Below are positions 26,114 through 35,566 of a stretch of DNA of 43,635 bases, one piece after another (the first letter of the stretch is position 1; every line of letters starts with the position of its first letter). The stretch lies in the NCBI GenBank assembly GCA_025937135.1, contig JAICRZ010000005.1, forward strand, positions 1 through 43,635. The letters are read 5' to 3'. The notes under the pieces were generated by a model that had not been told where the DNA came from, did no database searches, and saw only the letters and a list, made by a program, of their open reading frames with translations. This stretch comes from Thermoleophilaceae bacterium. Lineage in GTDB: Bacteria > Actinomycetota > Thermoleophilia > Solirubrobacterales > Thermoleophilaceae. The position numbers were made by a program, and so were the translations under genes.

Positions 26114-28720
26114 CCGCCCGATCGCCTCGCCGACGCTGCGCGACTCCCGCTCGACGGCGCCGATCAGTGCGTGCGCGTCGGCGGACGCGTTCGTCTCGAG
26201 CCGGCGGCTCAGCTCGGCGAGCCGCTTCGCCCCGAAGGTCGCGCTCGAGGAGCGCAGCCGGTGGGCCACGCGCCTGACCGCGTCGGCATCGCCCGCCTGG
26301 AGCGCGTACGCGAGCTCCGAGCGCGCCTCCTCGAGGCCGTCGGCGAACAGCGAGGTGATCCGGCGCAGCGCGTCGTCGTCACCCACGTCCGCGCGGAGCC
26401 GCTCGATCGCGTCGAGGTCCAGCGGCGGCGGCGCCGCCGGCTGCGGCGGGAGCACGCGCGCGAGCGCGTCGGCGAGCTGGGCGCTCGAGAACGGCTTGTT
26501 CAGGCATGCGTCCATGCCGGCGGCGAGGCAGCGGTCGACCTCGCCGGCCGCGACGCCCGCGGTGACCGCGACGATCGCCGTGCGCCGCCCGCCCCGCTCG
26601 CGCGAGCGGATCGTGCGGGCCGCCTCGAGCCCGTCGATGCCCGGCATCTGGCAGTCCATCAGCACGACGTCGTAGCCGTGGGCGCCGGCCGCGTCGATCG
26701 CGGCGCGCCCGTTGGTCACGGCGTCGGCCGTAATGCCGAGTTTGGCCAGCTGCCGGACGATCAGGGCGCGGTTCACCTCGTTGTCCTCGGCCACGAGCAC
26801 ACGCGTGCCGGCGGCCGGGCTCGACGGCCTATGCCTCGTCGGCGGCGGCTCGCTCGCGGCGGCAGCTGCACGCGGGAATCGCAGCGTGAACGCGAATGTC
26901 GCGCCCGCGCCCGGCGTGCTCTCGACCTCGATGTCGCCGCCCATCAGCGCGACCAGCCGCTGGCAGATCGCCAGCCCCAGCCCGGTGCCGCCGTGACCGC
27001 TGTCGAGCTGCGCGAAGGGCTCGAACAGTCGCTCGCGCGCCGACGGTGGGATTCCGGGGCCGTCGTCGCGCACGGCGAAGCGGACCGTCGCACTCTGCGC
27101 GTCCTCGTCTGCGAGCTCGGCGCGGACGTGCACCTCGCCGTGGTCCGTGAACTTGACCGCGTTGCCGAGCAGGTTCAACAGGACCTGGCGCAGCCACTGG
27201 GCGTCGCCGCGCAGGCGCGCGCCCGCGCGCGGGTCCACGAAGCTCGTCAGCCACAGGCCCTTGCGCCGCGCCGACGACAGAAACACGTCGGCAACGCCCT
27301 CGACCACCGCGGCCAGCTCGAAGTCGACCTCCTTCGGCTCGAGCTTCTCGGCCTCGATCTTCGACAGATCGAGCGCGTCGTCGATCAGCGCAAGCAGCCC
27401 GTTCGCCGAGTCGCGAACCACTGCCGCGAGCTCGCGCTGGTCGCTCGAGAGCGCGGTGTCGAGCAGCAGCTCCACCGTCCCGATCACGCCGTTCATCGGC
27501 GTCCTGATCTCGTGCGACATCGTCGCCAGGAAGTCCGACTTGAGACGCGACGCGCGGATCGCCTCGTCGCGCGCGCGGCTGACCTCACGCTCGGCCTTCT
27601 TGCGTTCCGAGATGTCGCGGTAGAGCCAGAGGTTGCCGCGCCCGGTCCCGTTCTCGGCGATCGGGATGTAGTCGCGCTCGACGGTGCGCCCGTCGGCGAA
27701 CTCCACCTCCTCGCCGGTGACCGGCCGGCGCGCGGCCATCAGTTCGTCGATCCTGCCGAGGAACGTGGCCGGATCCGCGAGCCGTTGCTTCAGGTGCTCG
27801 ACCATCGGCACCGAGTCGCTTCCCGCCAGCAGGTCGGGCGCAGCGGCGATGCCGAAGATCGCACAGAGCTCGGAGTTCACGAGCACGATCCGGCGTTCCT
27901 CGTCGGTCACGAGCACGCCGGACTTCATGTTCTGCACCAGGTTGGTGAGGCGCGAGGTCGTCGCGCGCAGCGCAGCCTGCTCGCGGCGGCGCTCGGTCAC
28001 GTCGCGCGTGTTGACCACCACGCCCAGCACCGCCGGATCGTGCAGCCGGTTGGTGGCGACCGACTCGACGATCCGCCAGCTCCCGTCGCGCGCGCGGATG
28101 CGGTATTCGGCCGACGTCGACGCGCCCGGCCGGCCGATCAGGCCCGTGACGGCGGCGAGCACCGCACTCGCGTCCTCGGGGTGGATCTGCGAGAGGCGGC
28201 TCGCACCGTCGAACTCATCCGGGGCATAGCCGAGCGCCCGCTCGACCGACGGGCTCTCGTAGGTCTGGCGCCCCTGCTCGTCGAGAATCGTGATCACGTC
28301 TGACGAGTGCTCGATCAGCGAGCGGAACCGCTCCGCACCCCGACGCTCGTCGTCGCGCGCCCCGCGCGCGTCCGTGACGTCGACGTAGGACGTCGCGACG
28401 CCCCAGGGCGCGCCCGCCTCGTCGTCGAACAGCGGGTGCGCGTTCGCCAGGACCCACGTGACCGAGCCGTCGATCGCCTTGAGCCCGAACGTGATGCCGG
28501 CGCAGTCGCGGCCGCGTCGCAGCGCCAGCGCGGCGGGCAGCTCGTCCTCGGCCAGCGGCCAGCCGTCCTCGTGGATGGGCACCGCACCGTCGCCGAGGAT
28601 CCGGTCGGCCGCCGGGTTCGACACGAGCACGCGCCGGTCCGCGTCCTCCACGACCACACCGACGTCCAGCGACGCGATCGTTGCCTCGAGCAACTGCCGG
28701 CCGGCGATCGCCTGCTCCAT
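26102..28720 (-). CDS. Hybrid sensor histidine kinase (PAS x3 - HisKA - HATPase - REC - HPt)
   Basis: ATMSHEIRTPMNGVIGTVELLLDT; DDGPGIPPSARERLFEPF, GTGLGLAICQRL; VLVAEDNEVNRALIVRQL...VVLMDCQMPGIDGLEAARTIR; HPt AHRLRSSSATFGAKRLAEL; PAS segments upstream. Confidence 0.95.
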   Translation of the reverse strand: MEQAIAGRQLLEATIASLDVGVVVEDADRRVLVSNPAADRILGDGAVPIHEDGWPLAEDELPAALALRRGRDCAGITFGLKAIDGSVTWVLANAHPLFDDEAGAPWGVATSYVDVTDARGARDDERRGAERFRSLIEHSSDVITILDEQGRQTYESPSVERALGYAPDEFDGASRLSQIHPEDASAVLAAVTGLIGRPGASTSAEYRIRARDGSWRIVESVATNRLHDPAVLGVVVNTRDVTERRREQAALRATTSRLTNLVQNMKSGVLVTDEERRIVLVNSELCAIFGIAAAPDLLAGSDSVPMVEHLKQRLADPATFLGRIDELMAARRPVTGEEVEFADGRTVERDYIPIAENGTGRGNLWLYRDISERKKAEREVSRARDEAIRASRLKSDFLATMSHEIRTPMNGVIGTVELLLDTALSSDQRELAAVVRDSANGLLALIDDALDLSKIEAEKLEPKEVDFELAAVVEGVADVFLSSARRKGLWLTSFVDPRAGARLRGDAQWLRQVLLNLLGNAVKFTDHGEVHVRAELADEDAQSATVRFAVRDDGPGIPPSARERLFEPFAQLDSGHGGTGLGLAICQRLVALMGGDIEVESTPGAGATFAFTLRFPRAAAAASEPPPTRHRPSSPAAGTRVLVAEDNEVNRALIVRQLAKLGITADAVTNGRAAIDAAGAHGYDVVLMDCQMPGIDGLEAARTIRSRERGGRRTAIVAVTAGVAAGEVDRCLAAGMDACLNKPFSSAQLADALARVLPPQPAAPPPLDLDAIERLRADVGDDDALRRITSLFADGLEEARSELAYALQAGDADAVRRVAHRLRSSSATFGAKRLAELSRRLETNASADAHALIGAVERESRSVGEAIGRLDL

Positions 28721-28808
28721 TTCGCGAGCGTAACCGCGGCGGGCGGCTTGAGCAAACCTTGACTTTGGCGCGACAGAACCATTATGCGGGCGCGTTAGAC
28801 CTAGTCCC

Positions 28809-29357
28809 ATGGGGATGGAAAGCGCCGCTTTCGAGCGGCTTTACGACGAGCACTCGGGGTCGGTCTACACGGCGGCGTACGCGGTGCTCGGCGATCCCGC
28901 CCAGGCGCAGGACGTGGTGCAGGAGGTGTTCATGCGCGTCTGGCGGCGGCCCGAGGACTTCGACGCGGCGCGCGGCACGCTGCCGAACTACCTGCGCCTG
29001 ATGGCGCGCAGCCGCGCGCTCGACATCTGGCGGGAGGCGAAGGTCGCCGGGCGCGCGCGCGACCGGATGAAGGTGCTCGCGCTGCGCGACGAGGGGCGCG
29101 CCGATGACCGGCCGGCGGTCGCGGTCGAGCTGCGCCGCGACCGCGTCATCGTGCTTCGCGCACTCGCGCGGATCCCCGCGGTCCAGCGCCAGGCGATCGT
29201 GATGGCCTACTGGGGCGGGCTGACCGCCGACGAGATCGCCGCCCGGTCCGGCGTGCCCGTCGGCACCGTCAAGAGCCGGCTTCGGCTCGGCCTGATGAAG
29301 ATGCGCGACCGGACACTGGGAGAGCTGGCAGTCGGTAGTCGGCGGTTGGCAGCGTAA
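28809..29357 (+). CDS. ECF RNA polymerase sigma factor
   Basis: FERLYDEHSGSVYTAAYAVLGDPAQAQDVVQEVFMRVWRRPEDFD...LMARSRALDIWRE...AIVMAYWGGLTADEIAARSGVPVGTVKSRLRLGLMKMR. Confidence 0.95.
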   Translation: MGMESAAFERLYDEHSGSVYTAAYAVLGDPAQAQDVVQEVFMRVWRRPEDFDAARGTLPNYLRLMARSRALDIWREAKVAGRARDRMKVLALRDEGRADDRPAVAVELRRDRVIVLRALARIPAVQRQAIVMAYWGGLTADEIAARSGVPVGTVKSRLRLGLMKMRDRTLGELAVGSRRLAA

Positions 29358-30129
29358 GCGGGTCGAACTGCTCGAGCAGCTCTGCCGGGGTCGCGCCCGT
29401 CAGGCCGAGTGTGCCGGCGAGCAGCGTGAGCACCTCGGCGGGCGACTCGCGCCGCTCATCGAGCGTGACCGCGCCGTGGCGCTTGGCCAGGCGCGCGCCG
29501 TCGGGCCCGAGGACGAGCGGGACGTGGTGGTACTCCGGCTCGGGCAGCCCGAGCAGCCGCGTCAGCAGACGCTGGCGCGGCGTCGAGTCGGCGAGGTCGC
29601 GGCCGCGCACGACCTGGTCGATCCCCTGCTCGGCATCGTCCACCACGACGGCGAGGTTGTAGGCGAACGCCCCGTCGTTGCGGCGGAGCACGAAGTCGTC
29701 GACGGCGGGCGCATCCTGCACGCGCAGCCGCAGCGCGGGCGGGCGGTCCGGCGGCGCCGACGTCCGGTCGCGGCAGGTGCCGGGGTATGCCCCCTCGGGC
29801 AGGTCCCCGTGCGGCGCGGACGCCGCCTCGCGGATCTCCGCGCGCGTGCACCAGCACGGATAGGTGTCGAGCTTCGCCAGCGCCTCCTCGTACAGCTCGC
29901 TGCGCTCCGACTGCCGCACGACGGGGCCGTCCCAGTCGATCCCGATCGCCGCGAGATCGGCGAGTTGCCGCTCGTAGAAGCGCTCGCGGACGCGCCCTGC
30001 GTCGAGATCCTCCATCCGCACGAGAAACCGCCCGCCGCCCTTCCGCGCGAACAGCCAAGCCAGCAATGCGGTCCGGAGATTGCCGAGATGAAGGTCCCCG
30101 GTGGGGGATGGAGCGAAGCGCCCGGTCAC
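29269..30129 (-). CDS. gluQ: Glutamyl-Q tRNA(Asp) synthetase
   Basis: VTGRFAPSPTGDLHLGNLRTALLAWLFARKGGGRFLVRMEDLD...; zinc-type CWCTRAEIREA...YPGTCRD; no anticodon-binding domain; KRHGAVTLDE. Confidence 0.9.
   Translation of the reverse strand: MTGRFAPSPTGDLHLGNLRTALLAWLFARKGGGRFLVRMEDLDAGRVRERFYERQLADLAAIGIDWDGPVVRQSERSELYEEALAKLDTYPCWCTRAEIREAASAPHGDLPEGAYPGTCRDRTSAPPDRPPALRLRVQDAPAVDDFVLRRNDGAFAYNLAVVVDDAEQGIDQVVRGRDLADSTPRQRLLTRLLGLPEPEYHHVPLVLGPDGARLAKRHGAVTLDERRESPAEVLTLLAGTLGLTGATPAELLEQFDPLTLPTADYRLPALPVSGRASSSGRAEAGS
29327..29354. repeat. Degenerate 7-bp tandem repeat (4 units)
   Basis: GGCAGTC GGTAGTC GGCGGTT GGCAGCG, in the 3' overlap of the sigma and gluQ genes. Confidence 0.6.
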
Positions 30130-30130
30130 A

Positions 30131-32416
30131 ATGGCGAGGATGGCGAAGAAGCTCCAGGAATACGAGAAGAAGCGGAAGTTCTCCGACACGCCGGAGCCCG
30201 AGCCCCGCCGTCCGCGGTCCGCCGTCCGCCGTCCGAGATTCGTCATCCAGGAGCACTCCGCCACGCGCCTCCACTGGGATCTCCGCCTCGAACACGACGG
30301 CGTCCTGCTCTCCTGGGCCGTCCCGAACGGGATCCCGCACGACCCCAAGGAGAACCGGAAGGCGGTCCACACCGAGGACCACCCGCTCGAGTACCTCGAC
30401 TTCCACGGCGAGATCCCGAAGGGCAACTACGGCGCCGGCACGATGACGATCTGGGACCACGGCACGTACGAGCCGGAGAAGGTCCGCGACAACGAGGTGA
30501 TCGCCGTATTCCACGGCGACCGCGTGCAGGGCCGCTACGCCCTGTTTCGCACCGGGCCCGACGAGAAGGACTGGATGATCCACCGGATGGACCCGCCCGC
30601 GGAGGAGCGCGAGGCGTTCCCCGAGCGGGTCGTGCCGATGCTGGCCCGCGGCGGGTCGCTGCCCGGCGACGAGGAGAGCTGGGGCTTCGAGGTCAAGTGG
30701 GACGGGATGCGCGCGATCGTCTACTCGCGGCCGGGCCGCATGCGGGTCGAGAATCGCAACCTCCAGGACATGACGGCGCAGTGGCCGGAGCTGACGCGAC
30801 TCAACCGCGCGCTGCACGAACACGAGGCGGTGCTCGACGGCGAGATCGTCGCGTTCGACGGGGACGGCAGGCCGAGCTTCACGCGCCTCCAACGGCGGAT
30901 GCACGTGAGCGAGAGCCAGGCCAAGCGGCTGGGCAAGTCGATCCCGGCGACGTTCGTCGCGTTCGACCTGCTCTGGCTCGACGGCCATTCGCTCATGGAC
31001 GAGCCCTACTCGGTCAGGCGTGAGCGGCTCGAGGAGCTCGACCTGAACGGCGAGTACTGGCGCACGCCGCCGAGCTACACGGGGGAGGGGCGCCCGCTGC
31101 TCGAGGCGACCGAGCAGCAGCGACTCGAGGGGGTCGTTGCCAAGCGCCTCGACAGCCCCTACGAGCCCGGCCAGCGGTCGCGCTGCTGGATCAAGGTCAA
31201 GAACAAGCAGACGGCGGAGTTCGTCGTCGGCGGCTGGCTGCCGGGCGAGCGCGAGGTCGGGGCGGTGCTGCTCGGGCGCAGTGACGCCGGCGAACTGCGC
31301 TACGCCGGCCGCGCCGGGAGTGGCCTGACCGACGCGCACATCGAGGCGCTGCGCGACCTGAAGCCGCGCAAGGCCTCGCCGTTCAAGGGCGACCCCCGGC
31401 CGCCGAAGGGATCGAAGTTCGTCCAGCCGGAGATGCGCGCCGAGGTCGAGTTCAGCGACTTCACCGACGACGGGCTGATCCGCCACCCGGTCTTCAAGCG
31501 GCTGATCCAGAGCGACTACCCGTTCCCGGTCCGCGAGCTGCCGAAGAAGGCGCTGGAGGCCGACGTCGACGGCCGGACGCTCAAGCTCTCGAACTGGGAC
31601 AAGGTGCTCTGGCCCAAGGCGGCCTTCACGAAGGGCGACATGATCCGCTACTACGCGCAGATCGCCGAGGTGCTGATCCCACACCTGCACGGCCGCCCGC
31701 TCACGCTCAAGCGCTATCCGAACGGGGTGGAGGGCGAGTACTTCTACGAGAAGCAGTGCCCGTCGCACCGGCCGGAGTGGGTCCGGACGGCGAAGATCGA
31801 CAAGGTCAACTACTGCGTCTGCAACGACCGCCCGACGCTGATCTGGGCGGCGAACCTGGCGGACATCGAGCTGCACACGTCGCTGTCGCACGCGGACCCG
31901 ATCGAGCGGCCGACGATGATGGTCTTCGATCTCGACCCGGGCGCGCCCGCCGCCATGGCCGAGTGCCGCAAGGTGGGGCTGTGGCTGCGCGAGATCTTCG
32001 AGCCGCTCGGGCTCCAGTCGTTCCCGAAGACCTCCGGCTCGAAGGGACTCCAGATCTACGTGCCGCTCAACACCGAGGACGTGACCTACGACGACACGAA
32101 GCCGTTCGCGAAGGCGGTCGCCGAGCTGCTGGAGAAGCAGCACCCCGAGCTCGTGGTCTCGCGGATGGCCAAGGAGCTGCGTCCCGGCAAGGTGCTCGTC
32201 GACTGGAGCCAGAACGACGAGCACAAGACGACCGTCAACGTGTACTCGCTGCGCGCGAAGGAGCGGCCGACGGTGTCGACGCCGGTTACCTGGGACGAGG
32301 TCGAGGCGGGCGATCTCAGCTTCGAACAGCACGAGGTGCTGGAGCGTGTGGCGCGCGACGGCGATCTTTTCGCGCCTGTCCTGACTCTCACGCAGGAGCT
32401 TCCCCGTTTCGGGTGA
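30131..32416 (+). CDS. ligD: NHEJ-type multifunctional ATP-dependent DNA ligase LigD (PE-LIG-POL)
   Basis: PE: FVIQEHSATRLHWDLRLEHDGVLLSWAVPNG; LIG motif I EVKWDGMRA; POL: LTLKRYPNGVEGEYFYEKQCPSHRPEW, MMVFDLDPG. Start 30131 or 30140. Confidence 0.95.
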   Translation: MARMAKKLQEYEKKRKFSDTPEPEPRRPRSAVRRPRFVIQEHSATRLHWDLRLEHDGVLLSWAVPNGIPHDPKENRKAVHTEDHPLEYLDFHGEIPKGNYGAGTMTIWDHGTYEPEKVRDNEVIAVFHGDRVQGRYALFRTGPDEKDWMIHRMDPPAEEREAFPERVVPMLARGGSLPGDEESWGFEVKWDGMRAIVYSRPGRMRVENRNLQDMTAQWPELTRLNRALHEHEAVLDGEIVAFDGDGRPSFTRLQRRMHVSESQAKRLGKSIPATFVAFDLLWLDGHSLMDEPYSVRRERLEELDLNGEYWRTPPSYTGEGRPLLEATEQQRLEGVVAKRLDSPYEPGQRSRCWIKVKNKQTAEFVVGGWLPGEREVGAVLLGRSDAGELRYAGRAGSGLTDAHIEALRDLKPRKASPFKGDPRPPKGSKFVQPEMRAEVEFSDFTDDGLIRHPVFKRLIQSDYPFPVRELPKKALEADVDGRTLKLSNWDKVLWPKAAFTKGDMIRYYAQIAEVLIPHLHGRPLTLKRYPNGVEGEYFYEKQCPSHRPEWVRTAKIDKVNYCVCNDRPTLIWAANLADIELHTSLSHADPIERPTMMVFDLDPGAPAAMAECRKVGLWLREIFEPLGLQSFPKTSGSKGLQIYVPLNTEDVTYDDTKPFAKAVAELLEKQHPELVVSRMAKELRPGKVLVDWSQNDEHKTTVNVYSLRAKERPTVSTPVTWDEVEAGDLSFEQHEVLERVARDGDLFAPVLTLTQELPRFG
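30205..30232. repeat. 7-bp tandem repeat (4 units) inside ligD 5' region
   Basis: CCGCCGT CCGCGGT CCGCCGT CCGCCGT. Confidence 0.7.
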
Positions 32417-32433
32417 ATCCCCTGTAAACGCCG

Positions 32434-32961
32434 ATGCGCCTGTTCAAGTCACGAGGGGACGAGAGGCGATGGAGTCGCCGGCTCGTCGACGAGGAGACCT
32501 ACGAGTTCGTCCATGGAGTCCTGGACGAGACGAGCGAGGTGTTCCGCACCGCGTCGGGGGAGTTTCACCTCCGCGGCCTCTGCATCGACGTCTTCGGCGG
32601 CGCGGCCACCGCCGACGTCCGCTGGCTGAGGGAGCACGGCGTCGACGGCGCGAGCTTCTATCGGCGCGAGCTCGCGCCGAGCTGGGAGGGACTCGACCAG
32701 CGCGCCCGTGCCGACAAGATCGACCAGTTCATCCAGCTCTCGCACATGCTCGGCGGAGTCGAGCCCGAGGGGCGGCCACCGGACGAGTTCCTCGAACTGG
32801 TCGCCTCGGTCCATCTGAAGGTGCTCCTGCTCGCGTGGGCTTACGACCGCACCTACTCGTACATGGACCGGCTTTTCAACGGCCCGCTTCAGTACCGCTC
32901 GCACCGCTACCGGCTGGCGGGTGGACGCTACTACCGAAACGGCGACTCGCCATTACCCTAA
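32434..32961 (+). CDS. Hypothetical protein
   Basis: 175-aa ORF MRLFKSRGDERRWSRRLVDEETYEFVHGVLDETSEVFRTASGEFHLRGLCIDVFGG...; co-directional with flanking genes. Confidence 0.7.
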   Translation: MRLFKSRGDERRWSRRLVDEETYEFVHGVLDETSEVFRTASGEFHLRGLCIDVFGGAATADVRWLREHGVDGASFYRRELAPSWEGLDQRARADKIDQFIQLSHMLGGVEPEGRPPDEFLELVASVHLKVLLLAWAYDRTYSYMDRLFNGPLQYRSHRYRLAGGRYYRNGDSPLP

Positions 32962-32965
32962 GCCG

Positions 32966-35566
32966 GTGGAATCAGGCTCACCGAACGACGCCTCATACAC
33001 CCGGCTGCGGCATCTCCAGACGATCAGCGAGGCCGCGCTCGCCCACCTGACGTTCGACGACCTGGTAGCGCAGCTCCTCGTCCGGGTGACCACGGTGCTG
33101 AACGCCGACACCGCCGCGGTGCTGCTGCTCGACGAGGAACGCGGCGAGCTCGTCGCGCGCGCCGCCAAGGGACTCGAGGAGGAGGTCGAGCAGGAGATCC
33201 GCGTGCCGGTCGGACGCGGCTTCGCGGGCCGCGTTGCGCAGGGGGCGCGGCCGGTGATCATCCCCGACGTCGCGACCGCCGACATCTTCAACCCGATCCT
33301 GATCGAGAAGGGTCTCCAGTCGCTGCTCGGGGTGCCGCTGCTCGTCGAGGGGCGGGTCACGGGAGTCCTGCACGTGGGCAGTCTGGTCGAGCGCGAGTTC
33401 ACCGCGGACGACTCGGAGCTCCTTCAGCTCGCGGCGGACCGCATCGCGCTCGCGATCGACCACTCGCGGCTCTACGAGGCGGAGCGCGACGCCGCCGAGC
33501 AGCTCCGGCGTCTGGAGTCGATCACCGAGGCGGCCCTCGCGCACCTCGAGTTCGACGACCTGCTGGAGGCGCTGCTGGTGCGCATCCGCGAACTGCTCGA
33601 CACCGACACGGTCGTCGTCCAGCTGGTGGACGAGGACAACCAGACGCTCGTCGCGCGCGCCACGCTCGGCCTGGCGCCGGGCACCGCGACCCGCCCCGTG
33701 ACGATCGGCGAGGGCTTCGCCGGCCAGATCGCCGCAACGGGCCGCGCGCTCACGGAGGCGGGCGAAGGCCCCGTGGCCTCGATGCTCGGCGTGCCGATGA
33801 TCGTGGGCGGCAAGGTCACCGGCGTGCTCGGCGTCGGCAGCGTCGATCCGCGGCGCTTCGGTCGCCCCGACATCGATCTCCTCGAACGCGCCGCGGACCG
33901 GATCGCGCTCGCGATCGAGAACGCGCGCCTGTTCGAGGCCGAGCGCGGCGCACGGCGGGTCGCCGAGGAGGCGTCGGAGCGCACCCGCCGGATCGAGTCG
34001 ATCAGCGAGGTCGCGCTCCACCACATAACGCTGGAGGACGAGGTCCTCGAGCGCATGCTCTCGCGCGTGCGCGAAGTGCTGGAAGCAGATACCGCTGCGT
34101 TGTTCGTGACCGACGAATCCACCCAGATGCTGGTCTCGCGCGCGGCCAAGGGCCTCGAGGAGCAGGTCGAACGCGACGTCGAGGTGCCGATCGGACGTGG
34201 CTTCGCCGGCACGATCGCGGCCACGCGCGAGCCGCTCATCCTCGACGACCTCGGTGACTTCGAGGTCGTCAGCCCGCTGCTGCGCGAGCACGGCATACAG
34301 TCGCTGATGGGCGTGCCACTGATCGTGGAGGACCGGCTGCTCGGCGTGCTCTTCGTCGGCACGCTGGCGCGACGGCACTTCACCGGGGACGACCGCGCGC
34401 TGCTCGAGCTGGCCGGCGACCGCCTCGCCGTAGCGCTCGACCACGCCCGGCTGTACGAGCGCGAGCACGTTGTGGCCGCCACCCTCCAGCGCACCCTCCT
34501 GCCCGACCGCCTGCCCTCGATCCAGGGCGCCGAGATCGCCTCGCGCTACATCCCCGGCCAGGGCGCCGCCGTCGGGGGTGACTGGTACGACGTGCTTCCC
34601 CTGCGCGACGGGCGCGTGGCGATCGCGATGGGCGACGTTGTCAGCCGCGGCGTCCGTGCCGCGTCGGTGATGGGGCAGCTCCGCAACGCCTTGCGCGCCT
34701 ACGCGCTGGAGCGGTTCGAGCCGCGCACGGTCCTGGAGCGGCTGAACGGGGTCGCGCGCAGCATGGAGGGGCGTGAGATGGCGACGCTGCTGTTCGGCTT
34801 GTACGACCCGGAGACGTCCGCACTCGTCTACGCCACCGCCGGTCATCCGCCGCCTGTCGTGGTGGCCGCCGACGGTGCCGTCTCCCTGCTCGAGGAGGGG
34901 CGCGGCCCGCCGCTCGGCGCGGTCCCGGACGCGGTCTTCGTGGAGGCACGCACGAACATCGAGCCGGGCGCGACGGTCCTGCTGTACACGGACGGGATCG
35001 TGGAGCGGCGCGACATGTGGATCGAGGAGGGCCTCGAACGCCTGGCCGCCACGCTCGACGGAGCCGCCGACGAGGAGCTCGACGGTCTGCTCGACCGCCT
35101 CGTGCGCACCCTGATCCCGGGCGGCGCCGAGCAGGACGACGTGGCGCTGCTCGTCCTGCGAACCGAGGCGAGCGGCATCGGCCCCCTTGTGCTGCGCTTC
35201 CCGGCGGACCCGACCGTGCTCGTGTCCCTGCGCCAGGCGCTGCGCCAATGGCTGGGCGCGCTCGGCGCCGAGGAGGACGAGACCTACGACGTGCTCGTCG
35301 CGACCACCGAGGCCGCGGCCAACGCGATCGAGCACGCGTACGGGCCCGGCGATGCCACGTTCGAGGTCGAGGTGCGCGCGGGGGACCACGGCGACGTCGG
35401 CGTGGTCGTGCGGGACTCGGGGAGCTGGCGGCCGCCGCGCGGGCACAACCGCGGCCGCGGCACCCTGCTGATGCAGGAGCTGATGGACGACTTCAAGGTG
35501 ACCACGGGCGAGATGGGTACAGAGGTCCGTATGTCCAAGCGAGTGATCGGAGCGCTGGTCGCGTGA
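32966..35566 (+). CDS. Triple-GAF, SpoIIE/RsbU-type PP2C phosphatase, RsbW-type HATPase fusion protein
   Basis: Three GAF repeats (e.g. GRGFAGRVAQGARPVIIPDV / GEGFAGQIAATGRALTEA / GRGFAGTIAATREPLILDD); PP2C AAVGGDWYDVLPLRDGRVAIAMGDVVSRGVRAASVMGQLRNALRAY; C-term ATTEAAANAIEHAYGPGDATFEVEV...VVRDSGSWRPPRGHNRGRGTLLMQELMDD. Confidence 0.95.
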   Translation: MESGSPNDASYTRLRHLQTISEAALAHLTFDDLVAQLLVRVTTVLNADTAAVLLLDEERGELVARAAKGLEEEVEQEIRVPVGRGFAGRVAQGARPVIIPDVATADIFNPILIEKGLQSLLGVPLLVEGRVTGVLHVGSLVEREFTADDSELLQLAADRIALAIDHSRLYEAERDAAEQLRRLESITEAALAHLEFDDLLEALLVRIRELLDTDTVVVQLVDEDNQTLVARATLGLAPGTATRPVTIGEGFAGQIAATGRALTEAGEGPVASMLGVPMIVGGKVTGVLGVGSVDPRRFGRPDIDLLERAADRIALAIENARLFEAERGARRVAEEASERTRRIESISEVALHHITLEDEVLERMLSRVREVLEADTAALFVTDESTQMLVSRAAKGLEEQVERDVEVPIGRGFAGTIAATREPLILDDLGDFEVVSPLLREHGIQSLMGVPLIVEDRLLGVLFVGTLARRHFTGDDRALLELAGDRLAVALDHARLYEREHVVAATLQRTLLPDRLPSIQGAEIASRYIPGQGAAVGGDWYDVLPLRDGRVAIAMGDVVSRGVRAASVMGQLRNALRAYALERFEPRTVLERLNGVARSMEGREMATLLFGLYDPETSALVYATAGHPPPVVVAADGAVSLLEEGRGPPLGAVPDAVFVEARTNIEPGATVLLYTDGIVERRDMWIEEGLERLAATLDGAADEELDGLLDRLVRTLIPGGAEQDDVALLVLRTEASGIGPLVLRFPADPTVLVSLRQALRQWLGALGAEEDETYDVLVATTEAAANAIEHAYGPGDATFEVEVRAGDHGDVGVVVRDSGSWRPPRGHNRGRGTLLMQELMDDFKVTTGEMGTEVRMSKRVIGALVA

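Noticed and set aside
29456-32332. 958-aa reverse ORF opposite ligD
   Set aside because: Compositionally biased antisense frame; LigD domains are intact on the + strand.
32993-35446. 817-aa reverse ORF opposite the GAF-PP2C gene
   Set aside because: Antisense shadow; the sense strand has convincing GAF, PP2C and HATPase motifs.
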